DNA of 54,379 nt from Burkholderiaceae bacterium (GTDB taxonomy: Bacteria; Pseudomonadota; Gammaproteobacteria; Burkholderiales; Burkholderiaceae_A), in the NCBI GenBank assembly GCA_018882785.1, contig VERI01000010.1, positions 1 to 54,379 of the forward strand, written 5' to 3'. The translations under genes and the position numbers were made by a program. The notes below the pieces were generated by a model, which saw only the letters and a program-made list of their open reading frames with translations, was not told the DNA's origin and made no database searches. Every line of letters begins with the position of its first letter. Position 1 is the first letter of the stretch. This document shows positions 35,855 through 45,663 of this stretch, piece after piece.

Positions 35855-36763
35855 ATGACCAATTACATGAAAATCGTGCAATCTGAAGACCATTCGACCC
35901 TTGTCATGACTGATCGCTTTCCTCACGACATTAATGCGGACCTGCATATGCACTCGACGGCCTCCGACGGGGCGCTGTCGCCCGAGGAGGTCGTCCGCCG
36001 GGCCGCAGCCAACGGAGTCCAGGTCCTATCGCTGACCGATCATGACACCCTGTCGGGTCAGCAGGCCGCAATCGAGACATCAAAAGCCCTGGGCCTGCAT
36101 TACCTGCCGGGCGTTGAAATATCCGTGACCTGGGGTGGCGAGACCGTTCATGTGGTCGGTCTCAACATTGACATTGACCATCCGCAACTCGACCAGACGC
36201 TGTCTGAGATCCGTGGGGGTCGCCAGGCACGGGCCGAGGCCATGGCGCGGGATTTGATGGGCCATGGGCTGCCCGATGTGCTCGAGGATGCCCGGGCATA
36301 TGCGCGCAATCCGGAATTGATCGGCCGAACCCATTTCGCACGAGCGCTTGTGGCCAAAGGGGTATGCAGCTCGATGGGCGATGTCTTTCAGCGCTTTCTC
36401 ACCCCCGGAAAGCCTGGCTACCAGGCCCACCAGTGGGCCACGCTCACCCAGGCAGTTGGCGCGATTCGCGGTGCAGGTGGGGTGGCCGTGCTGGCACACC
36501 CCGCCCGGTATCGGCTGAGCGCGATCGGAAACTGGGCGCTTATTGATGAATTCAAGACCCTTGGCGGCCAGGCCATCGAGGTCGTTACGGGCAGCCACTC
36601 CGATCAGGAGGCGCGAAAATTCCAGCGGATTGCCGTTGAGCACGGCCTGCATGCCTCTCGTGGCAGTGATTTTCATGCCGAGGGGGAGAGCAGGTTTGAT
36701 GTGGGGGCGGTGCCCCCGCTGCCGGATGCGACTCGACCTGTCTGGCATAACTGGGTCGGCTGA
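35855..36763 (+). CDS. PHP-domain phosphoesterase (RNase AM / YciV-like)
   Basis: A protein of about 302 residues with the PHP metal-binding motifs DLHMHSTASDG, LSLTDHDTLSG, GVEIS, LAHPARY and a closing SRGSDFHAEG. This is the layout of E. coli RNase AM (YciV) and the Chromobacterium 3',5'-nucleotide bisphosphatase, which trim rRNA 5' ends or dephosphorylate pAp. The start is uncertain: an ATG at 35906 gives a length closer to the family. It precedes trpS, as in other Burkholderiales. Confidence 0.85.
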   Translation: MTNYMKIVQSEDHSTLVMTDRFPHDINADLHMHSTASDGALSPEEVVRRAAANGVQVLSLTDHDTLSGQQAAIETSKALGLHYLPGVEISVTWGGETVHVVGLNIDIDHPQLDQTLSEIRGGRQARAEAMARDLMGHGLPDVLEDARAYARNPELIGRTHFARALVAKGVCSSMGDVFQRFLTPGKPGYQAHQWATLTQAVGAIRGAGGVAVLAHPARYRLSAIGNWALIDEFKTLGGQAIEVVTGSHSDQEARKFQRIAVEHGLHASRGSDFHAEGESRFDVGAVPPLPDATRPVWHNWVG

Positions 36764-36769
36764 TAAAAT
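36761..36769 (+). promoter_or_regulatory. Extended -10 element before trpS
   Basis: TGATAAAAT fits the extended -10 pattern TGnTATAAT with one change. Transcription would start near 36776, leaving about two bases before the trpS ATG, with no Shine-Dalgarno sequence. It overlaps the end of the PHP gene. This is inference from sequence pattern only. Confidence 0.4.
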
Positions 36770-36777
36770 CCGGTCCA

Positions 36778-37980
36778 ATGTACCCTCAACGCGTCTTATC
36801 GGGCATGCGGCCCACCGGGTCCCTGCACCTGGGGCACTACCACGGAGTTCTGAAGAACTGGGTTCGGCTGCAGTCCGAGTATGAATGCCTGTTTTTTGTG
36901 GCCGACTGGCATGCACTGACCACCCATTACGACGAGCCAAAGATCATCTCGGAAAACGTATGGGGCATGCTGATTGATTGGCTAGCCTCCGGCGTAGATC
37001 CCGCGCAGGCGACGCTGTTTATTCAGTCTCGTGTGCCCGAACACGCCGAGCTGCATCTGCTGCTGTCGATGTGCACACCGCTGGGCTGGTTAGAGCGGGT
37101 TCCAACTTACAAGGATCAGCAGGAAAAACTCACCGAGCGCGATCTTGCGACCTACGGATTTCTTGGCTATCCACTGCTCCAGGCGGCCGATATCCTGATC
37201 TATCGGGCAGGCCACGTTCCTGTGGGCGAGGACCAGGTCCCCCATGTTGAACTTACCCGCGAAATTGCCCGGCGTTTTAATCACGTGTTTGGCCGTGAGT
37301 CTGGATTTGAAGAAAAGGCCCAGGAGGCGGTAAAAAAGCTTGGCGGTAAGCGGGCGCGGTTATACGCAGAGCTACGCGACCGTTTTCAGGAGCAGGGTGA
37401 CGAGGCGGCTATCGAGCAGGCCAAGGCCCTCATTCAGGAAGCGCAGAACCTCACGATGGATGATCGCGAGCGTCTGTTTGGTTTTCTGGAGGGCGCCCGT
37501 CGACTGATTCTTGTCGAGCCGCAGGCGCTTCTGACCGAGGCCTCGCGCATGCCGGGCTTGGATGGGCAGAAGATGTCAAAGAGCTATGGCAACACGATTG
37601 CGTTGCGTGAGCCAACAGACAGCATCGTGCAAAAGATGCGCAAGATGCCGACAGATCCGGCCCGGGTGCGCCGCTCCGACCCTGGCAACCCTGAGCGGTG
37701 TCCAGTCTGGCAGCTCCACGAGGTCTACTCGGATGACGAACGGCGTAAATGGGTATCGGCGGGCTGCACCAGCGCCGGCATCGGCTGCCTGGAGTGCAAG
37801 CAGCCACTGATTGATGCCGTACTCGAAGAGCAAAAGGGATTTTTGGAGCGTGCACGCCCCTACGAGGAAGACCCCGACCTTTTGCGCAGCATCGTGGCCG
37901 ATGGATCGGAGAAGGCCCGCGAATTGGCCCGCCAGACCATGCGTGATGTACGCGAGGCGATGGGCCTGGATTACAGTTGA
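36778..37980 (+). CDS. trpS: Tryptophanyl-tRNA synthetase (Fe-S type)
   Basis: Charges tRNA-Trp. The class I motifs are GSLHLGHYHG (HIGH-like) and GQKMSKSYGN (KMSKS). At 400 residues it is longer than the roughly 330-residue enteric enzyme. The C-terminal part carries Cys308, Cys330, Cys337 and Cys340, spaced C-x21-C-x6-C-x2-C, nearly the C-x22-C-x6-C-x2-C site that binds a [4Fe-4S] cluster near the anticodon site in Thermotoga maritima TrpRS. Cluster binding here is inferred. It starts 15 bases after the PHP gene. Confidence 0.95.
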   Translation: MYPQRVLSGMRPTGSLHLGHYHGVLKNWVRLQSEYECLFFVADWHALTTHYDEPKIISENVWGMLIDWLASGVDPAQATLFIQSRVPEHAELHLLLSMCTPLGWLERVPTYKDQQEKLTERDLATYGFLGYPLLQAADILIYRAGHVPVGEDQVPHVELTREIARRFNHVFGRESGFEEKAQEAVKKLGGKRARLYAELRDRFQEQGDEAAIEQAKALIQEAQNLTMDDRERLFGFLEGARRLILVEPQALLTEASRMPGLDGQKMSKSYGNTIALREPTDSIVQKMRKMPTDPARVRRSDPGNPERCPVWQLHEVYSDDERRKWVSAGCTSAGIGCLECKQPLIDAVLEEQKGFLERARPYEEDPDLLRSIVADGSEKARELARQTMRDVREAMGLDYS

Positions 37981-38017
37981 TCCCTGTCCATAGCGGAACC
38001 AGCAAAGCGAGACCATC

Positions 38018-38896
38018 ATGATTACAGGAAGCCTTGTTGCAATCACCACGCCCATGCATGCCGATGGGAGTCTGGATTTACAGAGCTACCGGGCGCTGAT
38101 TGACTGGCATATCGAGCAGGGCACCCACGCTATTGTGGCGGTGGGCACTACTGGCGAATCACCCACTGTGGATGTGGATGAGCATCTCGAGCTGATTCGT
38201 GTTGCAGTCGAACAGACGCGTGGTCGGATTCCGGTAATTGCGGGCACAGGCGCCAATTCCACCCGTGAGGCCATTGAGCTCACACAGGCTGCCGCAGCGG
38301 TCGGTGCGAGGGCATCACTGCAGGTGGTTCCCTACTACAACAAGCCCACCCAGGAAGGTCTGTATCAACACTTCAGAGCGATCGCCGAGGCCTGCGATCT
38401 GCCCATTGTGTTGTACAACGTTCCGGGCCGCACGGTGGCTGATCTTGCGCATGAAACGACGCTGCGGCTCGCCGAGATTCCCAATATCGTCGGGATTAAA
38501 GATGCAACCGGTAATATCGAGCGGGGCCAGTGGCTGATTCGCGAAGCGCCAAAAGATTTTGCAATTTATAGTGGTGATGACGGTACGGCGGTAGCGCTCA
38601 TGCTGTTGGGTGGGCACGGCAATATTTCTGTGACGGCCAATGTTGTGCCTGCAATGATGTCTCGGCTGTGTACGCTCGCGATGTCTGGCAAGGTGGCCGA
38701 GGCGGCCGACCTCCAGCGTCAGTTGCTCCCGCTACACAAGGCCATGTTCCTGGAGGCCAATCCGATTCCGGTAAAGTGGGCCCTGGCCCGGATGGGCCGA
38801 TCGCCAGCCGGTATGCGGCTGCCGATGTCACCGTTGTCACAGGCCCATCAGGCGGCCGTTGAGGCAGCCCTTAAATCCGTAGGAGCATTGTCATGA
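38018..38896 (+). CDS. dapA: 4-hydroxy-tetrahydrodipicolinate synthase
   Basis: Condenses pyruvate with aspartate semialdehyde, the first step towards diaminopimelate and lysine. The Schiff-base lysine is Lys161 in VGIKDATGN, the same number as in E. coli, and [16 protein letters not shown] and LYNVPGRT are present. 292 residues. The stop overlaps the bamC ATG by four bases (ATGA); dapA-bamC pairing is widespread in proteobacteria. It uses the product of asd in this window. Confidence 0.97.
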   Translation: MITGSLVAITTPMHADGSLDLQSYRALIDWHIEQGTHAIVAVGTTGESPTVDVDEHLELIRVAVEQTRGRIPVIAGTGANSTREAIELTQAAAAVGARASLQVVPYYNKPTQEGLYQHFRAIAEACDLPIVLYNVPGRTVADLAHETTLRLAEIPNIVGIKDATGNIERGQWLIREAPKDFAIYSGDDGTAVALMLLGGHGNISVTANVVPAMMSRLCTLAMSGKVAEAADLQRQLLPLHKAMFLEANPIPVKWALARMGRSPAGMRLPMSPLSQAHQAAVEAALKSVGALS

Positions 38897-40005
38897 TGCA
38901 GTGTCGTTCCATCGTAGTGATTGCTGCGATGACGCTTGCCGCAGCCCTGGCAGGCTGCACGGGCATTATGAAAAACGAAGTCGATTACAAATCGGCCGGT
39001 CGGGTCAAGCCCCTCGAGGTCCCGCCGGACTTGGTCACCCCCAGCCGGGATGATCGGTTTGCAGTGTCGGCATCGGGAAGTGCAAGCCGTGCTGATTTCG
39101 AGCGTAGCCGTGCCGAACCCAAGCGGGCCGAGCAGACCGTGCTTCCGGCTGTGACCGGCATGCGCATTGAGCGGCAGGGTGATCAACGTATTTTGGTGGT
39201 GGAGCAGTCGGCGGAGAAACTCTGGCCCGTCGTCCGGCAGTTCTGGCTCGACAGTGGTTTTGCTCTTTCTGTAGAAAATCCCGAGACCGGTGTTTTAGAA
39301 ACGGAGTGGGCCGAGAATCGTAAAAAAATTCCCGAGGACGTCATCCGTCGCACCATTGGCAGGGTATTCGATCGTCTCTATGACACTGGTGAGCGCGACA
39401 AATTTCGTACCCGGCTCGATCGCGTTGCAGACAATCAGACGGAGATTGTCATCAGCCATCGCGGTGTGATGGAGGTCGTGGCGACAGTGGGGCTTGATAT
39501 CAAGAGCACGTGGACCAACCGGCCCGCGGATCGTGATCTTGAGGCTGAATTCATGCGCAAATTAATGCTCCGGCTGGGTGCAGATCAGGGCCGTGCGCAG
39601 GCCTTGATGGTCCAGACCACAACGGCGGGCCCACGTGTCCAGCTGGTCAAGAACGCAGAGGCCTCTGCCATCGAGATCGGAGAATCATTTGATCGGGCCT
39701 GGCGTCGGGTTGGCGTGGCCATCGATCGGCTTGGATTTACAGTCGAGGATCGGGATCGCAACAAAGGAATCTTCTTTGTGCGTTATCGGGACCCGACGCT
39801 TGACCAGCAGCGCGATAAGCCTGGATTTTTCTCACGCATTTTCTCCTCGAGCACACCGTCCGAGTCGGTAGAGCAGTATCGAATTCTGGTGGCGTCCAGC
39901 GGTCAGGATGCCGTTCGGATTTCGGTGCAAGACAAGACTGGTAAATCGGTCTCTGACACCATTGCCCAGCGGATGCTCTCGGTATTGTTTGAGCAGCTGA
40001 AGTAG
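38893..40005 (+). CDS. bamC: Outer membrane assembly lipoprotein BamC (NlpB/DapX)
   Basis: Accessory lipoprotein of the BAM complex that inserts beta-barrel proteins. A lipoprotein signal peptide ends in LAGC (Cys at about residue 22), followed by an unstructured stretch with [18 protein letters not shown], the conserved region that contacts BamD in other species, and two helix-grip domains. 370 residues. AGGAG is seven bases before the ATG. It overlaps dapA, and the next gene begins directly after its stop. Confidence 0.93.
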   Translation: MMQCRSIVVIAAMTLAAALAGCTGIMKNEVDYKSAGRVKPLEVPPDLVTPSRDDRFAVSASGSASRADFERSRAEPKRAEQTVLPAVTGMRIERQGDQRILVVEQSAEKLWPVVRQFWLDSGFALSVENPETGVLETEWAENRKKIPEDVIRRTIGRVFDRLYDTGERDKFRTRLDRVADNQTEIVISHRGVMEVVATVGLDIKSTWTNRPADRDLEAEFMRKLMLRLGADQGRAQALMVQTTTAGPRVQLVKNAEASAIEIGESFDRAWRRVGVAIDRLGFTVEDRDRNKGIFFVRYRDPTLDQQRDKPGFFSRIFSSSTPSESVEQYRILVASSGQDAVRISVQDKTGKSVSDTIAQRMLSVLFEQLK

Positions 40006-40785
40006 TTGCGATTCACCAGTCTTTCTAGTGGCAGCGGGGGCAACGCCCTGGTGGTGGAGTGCTCGGCTGGTCAGGCCGACCCTACTCGGATTATGGTTGA
40101 CTGCGGCCTGGGCCTAAAAGATGTCTGCCGGCGTCTGGAGATGCGGGGGCTTGCCCCCACTGATTTAGACGCAATCTTTGTCACCCACGAGCATCAGGAC
40201 CATATCGATGGCGTCGCGCGGCTTGCCCGCCACGGTGACATTCCTGTGCTTGCCTCGCACGGTACTGTGATTTCTCAGCGAGAAGATTTCTGGGCGGGCG
40301 TTCGGGTAATTGAAATCGACAGCCATGCGGTATTGCCCGTGGGGGAACTTCGGCTGCACTGTTTTCCTGTTCCGCATGATGCGAGAGAACCAGTGCAGCT
40401 TGTGGTTGCAAGTGGCGTTCGTCGTCTCGGTGTGCTCACCGATGTGGGGCGATCCACGCCACACATCGAGACGATGCTCAGCGGTGTGAATGCGTTATTT
40501 CTCGAGTCGAATCACGATTCGGAACTGCTGCGTTCAGGCGGCTATCCTGAACAGTTAAAGCAGCGTATCTCGGGGCCGTATGGCCATCTCTCAAATGCGG
40601 AGTCGGCTGCGCTATTAGCGGCAATCGATCAGTCCTGCCTGCAGCATCTGGTAGCGGCCCATTTGAGTCTGCAGAACAATCGGCCAGACCTTGTCGCGGA
40701 TGCGCTCGGGTCGGTGGTGGCTCCTGGCGTTCAGACCATCATCGCTTCACAAGAAGATGGTGTGGACTGGATCACTGTTGACTAG
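40006..40785 (+). CDS. MBL-fold metallo-hydrolase (YycJ/WalJ-like)
   Basis: A 259-residue metallo-beta-lactamase-fold enzyme with the metal motif THEHQDHIDG, the N-terminal SLSSGSGGNALVVE and FLESNHD(SE) segments typical of the YycJ/WalJ group. Some WalJ-type proteins are 5'-3' exonucleases; the activity here is not established. The TTG start is immediately after the bamC stop with no gap, and no ATG is available before the conserved region. It ends the dapA-bamC operon, followed by a strong terminator. Confidence 0.85.
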   Translation: MRFTSLSSGSGGNALVVECSAGQADPTRIMVDCGLGLKDVCRRLEMRGLAPTDLDAIFVTHEHQDHIDGVARLARHGDIPVLASHGTVISQREDFWAGVRVIEIDSHAVLPVGELRLHCFPVPHDAREPVQLVVASGVRRLGVLTDVGRSTPHIETMLSGVNALFLESNHDSELLRSGGYPEQLKQRISGPYGHLSNAESAALLAAIDQSCLQHLVAAHLSLQNNRPDLVADALGSVVAPGVQTIIASQEDGVDWITVD

Positions 40786-40806
40786 CGCGTTGGTGTAGTT
40801 CAAATA

Positions 40807-40835
40807 AAAACGCCGGTCACGAGGACCGGCGTTTT
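40807..40835. terminator. Bidirectional intrinsic terminator
   Basis: A perfect 12-bp inverted repeat, AAAACGCCGGTC / GACCGGCGTTTT, with a 5-base loop. The A-run and T-run on the two sides make it a terminator on both strands. It ends the MBL-hydrolase operon (+) and the small lipoprotein gene (-). It is the clearest intrinsic terminator in the window. Confidence 0.93.
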
Positions 40836-40860
40836 CCTGCATCATCTGATGCGCCAGGAA

Positions 40861-41034
40861 TTACTTCTTGGCGGGATCAGCTGCTGGAGCAGCTGCGGGA
40901 GCAGGCGCTGCATCAGCAGGCTTTTGCTCAGCAGCGGGTGCAGGTGCCGGTGCGGGGGCAGCGGCTTCTTGTTTCTTGCCACAAGCAACAACACCGAGCG
41001 CCAGAATCATGGCAGCGAGAAGTGACTTCTGCAT
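40861..41034 (-). CDS. Small Ala/Pro-rich lipoprotein (57 residues)
   Basis: An ATG preceded by AAGGAAA opens a 57-codon frame. Reading it directly gives MQKSLLAAMILALGVVACGKK, a short lipoprotein signal peptide with a VVAC lipobox (Cys18), then an Ala/Pro/Gln/Lys-rich tail of about 35 residues with PAPAPAPA, ending in DPAKK. It has its own terminator at 40807-40835. The mature protein would be a lipid-anchored flexible peptide; Ala/Pro tails of this kind can reach through peptidoglycan, but no function is known to me. A longer frame on the opposite strand is a shadow of the same composition. Confidence 0.82.
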   Translation of the reverse strand: MQKSLLAAMILALGVVACGKKQEAAAPAPAPAPAAEQKPADAAPAPAAAPAADPAKK

Positions 41035-41107
41035 TTTTTTATTTCCTTGAGCTAAAAATATTGAGGAGAAATCGCTCTCTCGGGGGATTAACCCCCGGGA
41101 AAACCCC

Positions 41108-42331
41108 TTAATGATAAACGATCCAGCCTGCCGCAGTCATGTCGTGCAGCAGGCTGACGAATTCCGCATCACCACTTCCACGTTTGAATTCCGCTGGAGA
41201 TAGCTGACGGTGGTCGGCAAGACGCTGGAGTGCCCGCTGCCCGGCTGTCTTCTGAATTGCCTGTAGCTGCTCCCCGTTCATGAAAAAAAGCCCGTCCGCA
41301 TAGAGCAGGCGGCTGGCGGGGGACAATGCAACACCGCGTCGGGATGCCTGTGAGACGAAGGCCTTCATCGAAGGCCGTGGAGCGATTGGGATAAAGATGG
41401 CCGAAGGTGCAGGTTCGCTTAAGGCCCGGGCAATTGCCCTTCGCAGGGTGTCGGCCTTGGGAAAGGATCCCAGGACCTGCTCTGCCAGGGCCGATAGCAG
41501 TCGCTCGGGAATTTCGCCGGGGTGGTCAGTCGCGCCAAGCCATGGGTCACGCCAGTCGGCATCAAGGAGCTGGTCCATGTGCTGGGCCCAGGCCTGGTCG
41601 GCCAGCGCGATTCGGCTTGGTGCCCGAAATCCGATCGACCAGGTCATGCAGCCTGCACCGATCGCCGTGCCCCGATGGGCGACCTGCGGGGGCAGATAAA
41701 GCAGATCTCCGGGATTGAGATCCCACTGCTCTTGGGCGCGAAATGATTTCAGGATTTTTAGCGGCATGTCCTCCTGGAATTCCGGGCTGAATTGACGTGA
41801 GATTTCCCAGCGACGACATCCCGCCGCTTGAATCAGAAACACGTCATACGAGTCCGTGTGGGCACCGATACCACCGTCGGGTCCAGCAACGCTGACCATC
41901 AGATCATCCAGACGTGCCTCTGGGATAAAGCGAAAGGCATCCATAAATTTGTCTGCTGCAGGCAGCAGGGTGTTGACCTGTTGGACCAGCACTGTCCAGT
42001 TAGGATCGGTGAGTTTTGGAAGTTCCCGTTTTCTAAAGGGGCCGTGGCTCAGTGTCCACGCATCTGCACGTCGACGGTTCAAGGAGTTCTCTCGGCGCAC
42101 CAGTCGTGACTGGGCGGCATCACTGGTGCTCAGCCTTAAGACCTCGTCGATGGTGATCGGAGGTTTGAAATCCGGAAATGCCTGCCTGATGAGCAGTGGT
42201 TTTTTCTGCCAATAGCGCGTCATGAACTGTTTGGGTGTCATGCCTGCAAGCCATGACACGGACTGTGTGATCGCGGGCCGAGCGGGAAGGGTGGGGGGCA
42301 TTGGAGTGGGCGGCGAGAAAACCGTCTTCAT
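41108..42331 (-). CDS. Cupin/JmjC ribosomal protein hydroxylase, RoxA (YcfD)-like
   Basis: A 407-residue 2-oxoglutarate/Fe(II) oxygenase. The iron triad is His158 and Asp160 (GAHTDSYDVF) and His219 (PPQVAHRGTA). An N-terminal segment WLAGMTPKQFMTRYWQKKPLLIRQAF and a C-terminal winged-helix region match the RoxA/NO66 group. E. coli RoxA hydroxylates an arginine of ribosomal protein uL16. The ATG overlaps the mutS stop by one base (TAATG). A short hairpin (41081-41097, CGGGGG/CCCCCG) follows the gene but has no T-run. Confidence 0.9.
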   Translation of the reverse strand: MKTVFSPPTPMPPTLPARPAITQSVSWLAGMTPKQFMTRYWQKKPLLIRQAFPDFKPPITIDEVLRLSTSDAAQSRLVRRENSLNRRRADAWTLSHGPFRKRELPKLTDPNWTVLVQQVNTLLPAADKFMDAFRFIPEARLDDLMVSVAGPDGGIGAHTDSYDVFLIQAAGCRRWEISRQFSPEFQEDMPLKILKSFRAQEQWDLNPGDLLYLPPQVAHRGTAIGAGCMTWSIGFRAPSRIALADQAWAQHMDQLLDADWRDPWLGATDHPGEIPERLLSALAEQVLGSFPKADTLRRAIARALSEPAPSAIFIPIAPRPSMKAFVSQASRRGVALSPASRLLYADGLFFMNGEQLQAIQKTAGQRALQRLADHRQLSPAEFKRGSGDAEFVSLLHDMTAAGWIVYH

Positions 42332-44775
42332 TAAAACAGACTGAGCTGTGGCTTACTCGCAGCGGGCTGACTTAACTCTTGCTGCTTTTGGCTGGCCAGT
42401 GCCATCACGGTGTCAGGCAGGCCTGCCAGTTTCGCCACCTGTATGCCAAAGCTTCGGCTGGCAGGTCCCGGTTCGACCCGATGCAGAAACACCAGACTAT
42501 GCTCGTGCTCGACAGCGCCCACATGGACGTTCACCACGCCTTCCATTGATTTCTCGAGTGCGGTCAGCTCAAAGTAATGGGTAGCAAAAAGTGTTAGACA
42601 TTTATTTTTCTCTGCCAGTGACTGGGCAATTGCCCAGGCCAGCGCAAGGCCATCGGTGGTCGAAGTACCCCTGCCGATTTCGTCCATCAGCACCAGGCTC
42701 TGAGGGCTCGCCTGATGCAGGATCATGGCGGCCTCGGTCATCTCCACCATAAATGTGGAGCGGCCTCCGGCCAAATCATCGGCCGCACCGATACGGGTAA
42801 AGATTCGGTCGAGCTCACCAATGCGAGCATGTCGTGCGGGCACAGGCGCTCCGATTCTCGCGAGAATGGTAATGAGTGCCACCTGACGCATATAGGTCGA
42901 TTTCCCGCCCATATTGGGCCCGGTAATCACCTGCATGCGCTGGGCGGCACCGAGCTCAGTGTTATTCGGGGTGAAATCCGGCATCTCAAGCGCGAGCATG
43001 GGGTGTCGGCCTTCTGAAATCATGATCTCGGGCGTTGCCGATAACTCGGGGATCACCCAACGATCTTGGCTGACCAGGCTCGAGAGGCCCGCCAGCACAT
43101 CTAAGCGTGCGAGTGCATCTGCGGCGACCTGTAATGCGGGCACGTCTTTTTCAAGTGAGTTGAGGAGCTCGTCAAAAAGATAGCGCTCACGGGCCAGCGC
43201 ACGTTCATTGGCCGAGAGTGCTTTTTCCTCAAATGTCTTGAGCTCAGGCGTGATAAATCGCTCGGCATTTTTCAGGGTCTGCCGTCGCTGGTAGTCATCC
43301 GGGGTTTTGGAGAGCTGGCCTGCAGTGATCTCAATGTAATAACCATGGACAGCATTAAAGCCAACCTTCAAATTACCGATACCGGTCCGTTCCCGCTCTC
43401 GTGTCTCCATGGCGAGCAGAAATGCCCCACTGTCGTGCTGTAGGCTGCGTAGCTCATCAAGCTCGGCGTCATAGCCCGTTGCGATAACACCGCCATCTCG
43501 GATCTGTAGGCTGCATTGATCATCGATTGCCCGAGACAGTAACGCAAGACAGTCAGTGAGCGCGTCAGGCTGGCAGGCCTGCATACACTGCCCAATCATT
43601 GAGTTGGGCTCTGGCTGCGCTGCCGAAAGCAGTGCATGCAGCTCTTTGAATTTCGATAACGACTGCTTCAGTGCAAGGCACTCCCGGGGGCGGGCATTTC
43701 TTAGGCTAATACGTCCTGCGATCCGGCCCACATCGGCGATATGTTCAAGCACCCCCCGGAGCTGAGAGACACGCTGTGACTGAGCCTCCTGGGCGCTGAG
43801 CCATTTGATGGCCTGCTGGCGTGGTGCCACAGCGGCGTTGTGCCGCAGCGGCGTTGTCAGCCATTGACGCAGCATGCGACTGCCGGCTGCGGTGATACAT
43901 CGGTCCAATGTGGATAACAGGGTCGTCGCCTGGCTATCCGAAAATAGCGGCGATATAAGCTCAAGTGTGCGCCGGGCGATTGGATCCACAATCAGCTGAT
44001 CTTCGCTGCGCTGATGACGGGGCGCCTGCAGGTGCGAGAGTGCCCGGCCTTGGCTTTTCTCGGCATAAATAATTAGGGCAGCAATTGCACGAAGTACAAG
44101 CGATTCATGCTCAAGCTCAAAGGCCGTTAAAGACAAGACCTTTAAACGTTGTTTGATCAGTTCGGCGCCGCGCCCTGCATCAAATTCCCATGCGGGCCGT
44201 ACGCTCACGGTGCCGGTGAGTTGCCCCCGAAGGGGAGAAGTCTCGCTTACGAGAATTTCTGCCGGTGAGATTTGTGCGAGGTGCTCGGAGCAGTCGCCCG
44301 TAACCTGACTCCAGTAGAGCTCTCCGCTGGCGACATCGCACCACGCAATCGCTGTCTGGTTTCCTTCAGATTCAATTGCCGCGCAGAACGCCTGGGCACG
44401 ATCAGGAATGAGGCCCGCTTCATTTAGGGTGCCGGGTGTTACGACGCGCACCACTTTTCGCTCAACCGGACCCTTGGCGGTCGCGGGATCTCCAATCTGC
44501 TCGCATATCGCTACCGAGTGGCCATTCGCCACCAGTTTCGCCAGATAACCCTCCGCCGCATGAAACGGCACACCGGCCATAGGAATAGGGGATCCCGCAC
44601 TTTGGCCGCGGGCGGTGAGCGTAATGCCCAGCAGTCGGGAGGCGGCCTGAGCGTCCTCGTAGAAGAGCTCATAAAAATCTCCCATGCGGTAAAACACCAG
44701 CATGTCGGAATACTCTGCCTTGACCGCCAGATACTGGCGCATCATGGGCGTATGCGGGATGGCTTTGGACTCCAT
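42331..44775 (-). CDS. mutS: DNA mismatch repair protein MutS
   Basis: Recognises mismatches and starts repair with MutL. Mismatch-binding Phe is in the N-terminal [12 protein letters not shown] (the F-x-E motif), and the ATPase has [30 protein letters not shown] and [10 protein letters not shown]. The 814-residue product is shorter than the 853 of E. coli: it stops at QLSLF (residues 810-814), a consensus clamp-binding motif, so the C-terminal tetramerisation domain is absent. It follows suhB by one base on the same strand and precedes the RoxA-like gene. Confidence 0.97.
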   Translation of the reverse strand: MESKAIPHTPMMRQYLAVKAEYSDMLVFYRMGDFYELFYEDAQAASRLLGITLTARGQSAGSPIPMAGVPFHAAEGYLAKLVANGHSVAICEQIGDPATAKGPVERKVVRVVTPGTLNEAGLIPDRAQAFCAAIESEGNQTAIAWCDVASGELYWSQVTGDCSEHLAQISPAEILVSETSPLRGQLTGTVSVRPAWEFDAGRGAELIKQRLKVLSLTAFELEHESLVLRAIAALIIYAEKSQGRALSHLQAPRHQRSEDQLIVDPIARRTLELISPLFSDSQATTLLSTLDRCITAAGSRMLRQWLTTPLRHNAAVAPRQQAIKWLSAQEAQSQRVSQLRGVLEHIADVGRIAGRISLRNARPRECLALKQSLSKFKELHALLSAAQPEPNSMIGQCMQACQPDALTDCLALLSRAIDDQCSLQIRDGGVIATGYDAELDELRSLQHDSGAFLLAMETRERERTGIGNLKVGFNAVHGYYIEITAGQLSKTPDDYQRRQTLKNAERFITPELKTFEEKALSANERALARERYLFDELLNSLEKDVPALQVAADALARLDVLAGLSSLVSQDRWVIPELSATPEIMISEGRHPMLALEMPDFTPNNTELGAAQRMQVITGPNMGGKSTYMRQVALITILARIGAPVPARHARIGELDRIFTRIGAADDLAGGRSTFMVEMTEAAMILHQASPQSLVLMDEIGRGTSTTDGLALAWAIAQSLAEKNKCLTLFATHYFELTALEKSMEGVVNVHVGAVEHEHSLVFLHRVEPGPASRSFGIQVAKLAGLPDTVMALASQKQQELSQPAASKPQLSLF

Positions 44776-44776
44776 C

Positions 44777-45628
44777 TCAGCGGCTGTCGAGCATGGCCTT
44801 TGCAGCTAATCCCTTTGTGGGTTCCGGGAGTGTGTATTTGCCCAGAATATTGACCAGCTGTCCGAAAATCTTTGGCGATCCGCCGATGATATTTTCATGA
44901 AACAAGTAGTCAGACTCACCTTGGAAGTTTCCGATCAGGCCGCCTGCCTCGGTAATTAGCAGACTTCCAGCGGCGGCATCCCAGGGCATGAGTCCCATTT
45001 CAAAAAAACCGTCGAGCCGACCGCATGCGACATAGGCGAGGTCCAGCGAGGCTGCCCCAGGTCTGCGCATGCCGGCGGTTTTCTGTGTGAGCTCCTTAAA
45101 CATTGAGACATAGAGTTCCAGGCTTTCGAAGTTTCGAAACGGGAAGCCAGTCCCAATCAGAGATTCATCCAGTCGGTCGCGCTGAGAGACCCGAATCCGT
45201 CGATCGTTGAGCATCGCACCTTTGCCTTTTGATGCAATAAACAGATCGTTATGCACCGGGTCGTAGATGACGGCCTGAGACATTTGTCCGCGGTGGGCAA
45301 GACCAATCGATACGGCGTACTGAGGGAATCCATGAATAAAATTGGTAGTGCCGTCTAATGGATCAATGATCCAGACGTAGTCCGATGCGGTGCCCCGTTT
45401 TCCGGATGCCCCTGCCGTGCCTGTTTCCTCTGCAAGAAAGTCGTGGTCGGGATAGGCTTTGGAGAGGACTTCGATGATGGCAGCCTCGGCTGCCTGGTCG
45501 ACCTCGGTGACAAAGTCATTGGGCGCTTTGCGGCCAATCCTGAGCAGGTCTAAGTCCAGGCTGGCCCGGTTAATGATGGCGCCAGCGCGGCGGGCGGCTT
45601 TAACTGCCGTATTGAGCAGAGGATGCAT
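44777..45628 (-). CDS. suhB: Inositol monophosphatase family protein (SuhB)
   Basis: A 283-residue Mg-dependent phosphatase of the IMPase family with the metal-binding motifs [18 protein letters not shown] and, near the C-terminus, [15 protein letters not shown]. In E. coli SuhB also works with the NusB-NusE antitermination complex on rRNA operons; that second role is not visible in sequence. It is divergent from trmJ with 35 bases between the starts. It is the first gene of suhB-mutS-roxA. Confidence 0.93.
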   Translation of the reverse strand: MHPLLNTAVKAARRAGAIINRASLDLDLLRIGRKAPNDFVTEVDQAAEAAIIEVLSKAYPDHDFLAEETGTAGASGKRGTASDYVWIIDPLDGTTNFIHGFPQYAVSIGLAHRGQMSQAVIYDPVHNDLFIASKGKGAMLNDRRIRVSQRDRLDESLIGTGFPFRNFESLELYVSMFKELTQKTAGMRRPGAASLDLAYVACGRLDGFFEMGLMPWDAAAGSLLITEAGGLIGNFQGESDYLFHENIIGGSPKIFGQLVNILGKYTLPEPTKGLAAKAMLDSR

Positions 45629-45663
45629 GGTCGGATCTTTTAAGGAGCGGAGGAAAACAGGGC

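Noticed and set aside
36080..36940. 286-codon open frame on the minus strand opposite the PHP gene and trpS
   Set aside because: It is antisense to two clear genes, has no recognisable domain and follows their codon pattern; the product is a shadow of biased third positions.
40868..41050. 60-codon plus-strand Ala/Gly-rich frame opposite the small lipoprotein
   Set aside because: The low-complexity composition is the complement of the Ala/Pro codons; the minus strand has the Shine-Dalgarno sequence, signal peptide and terminator.
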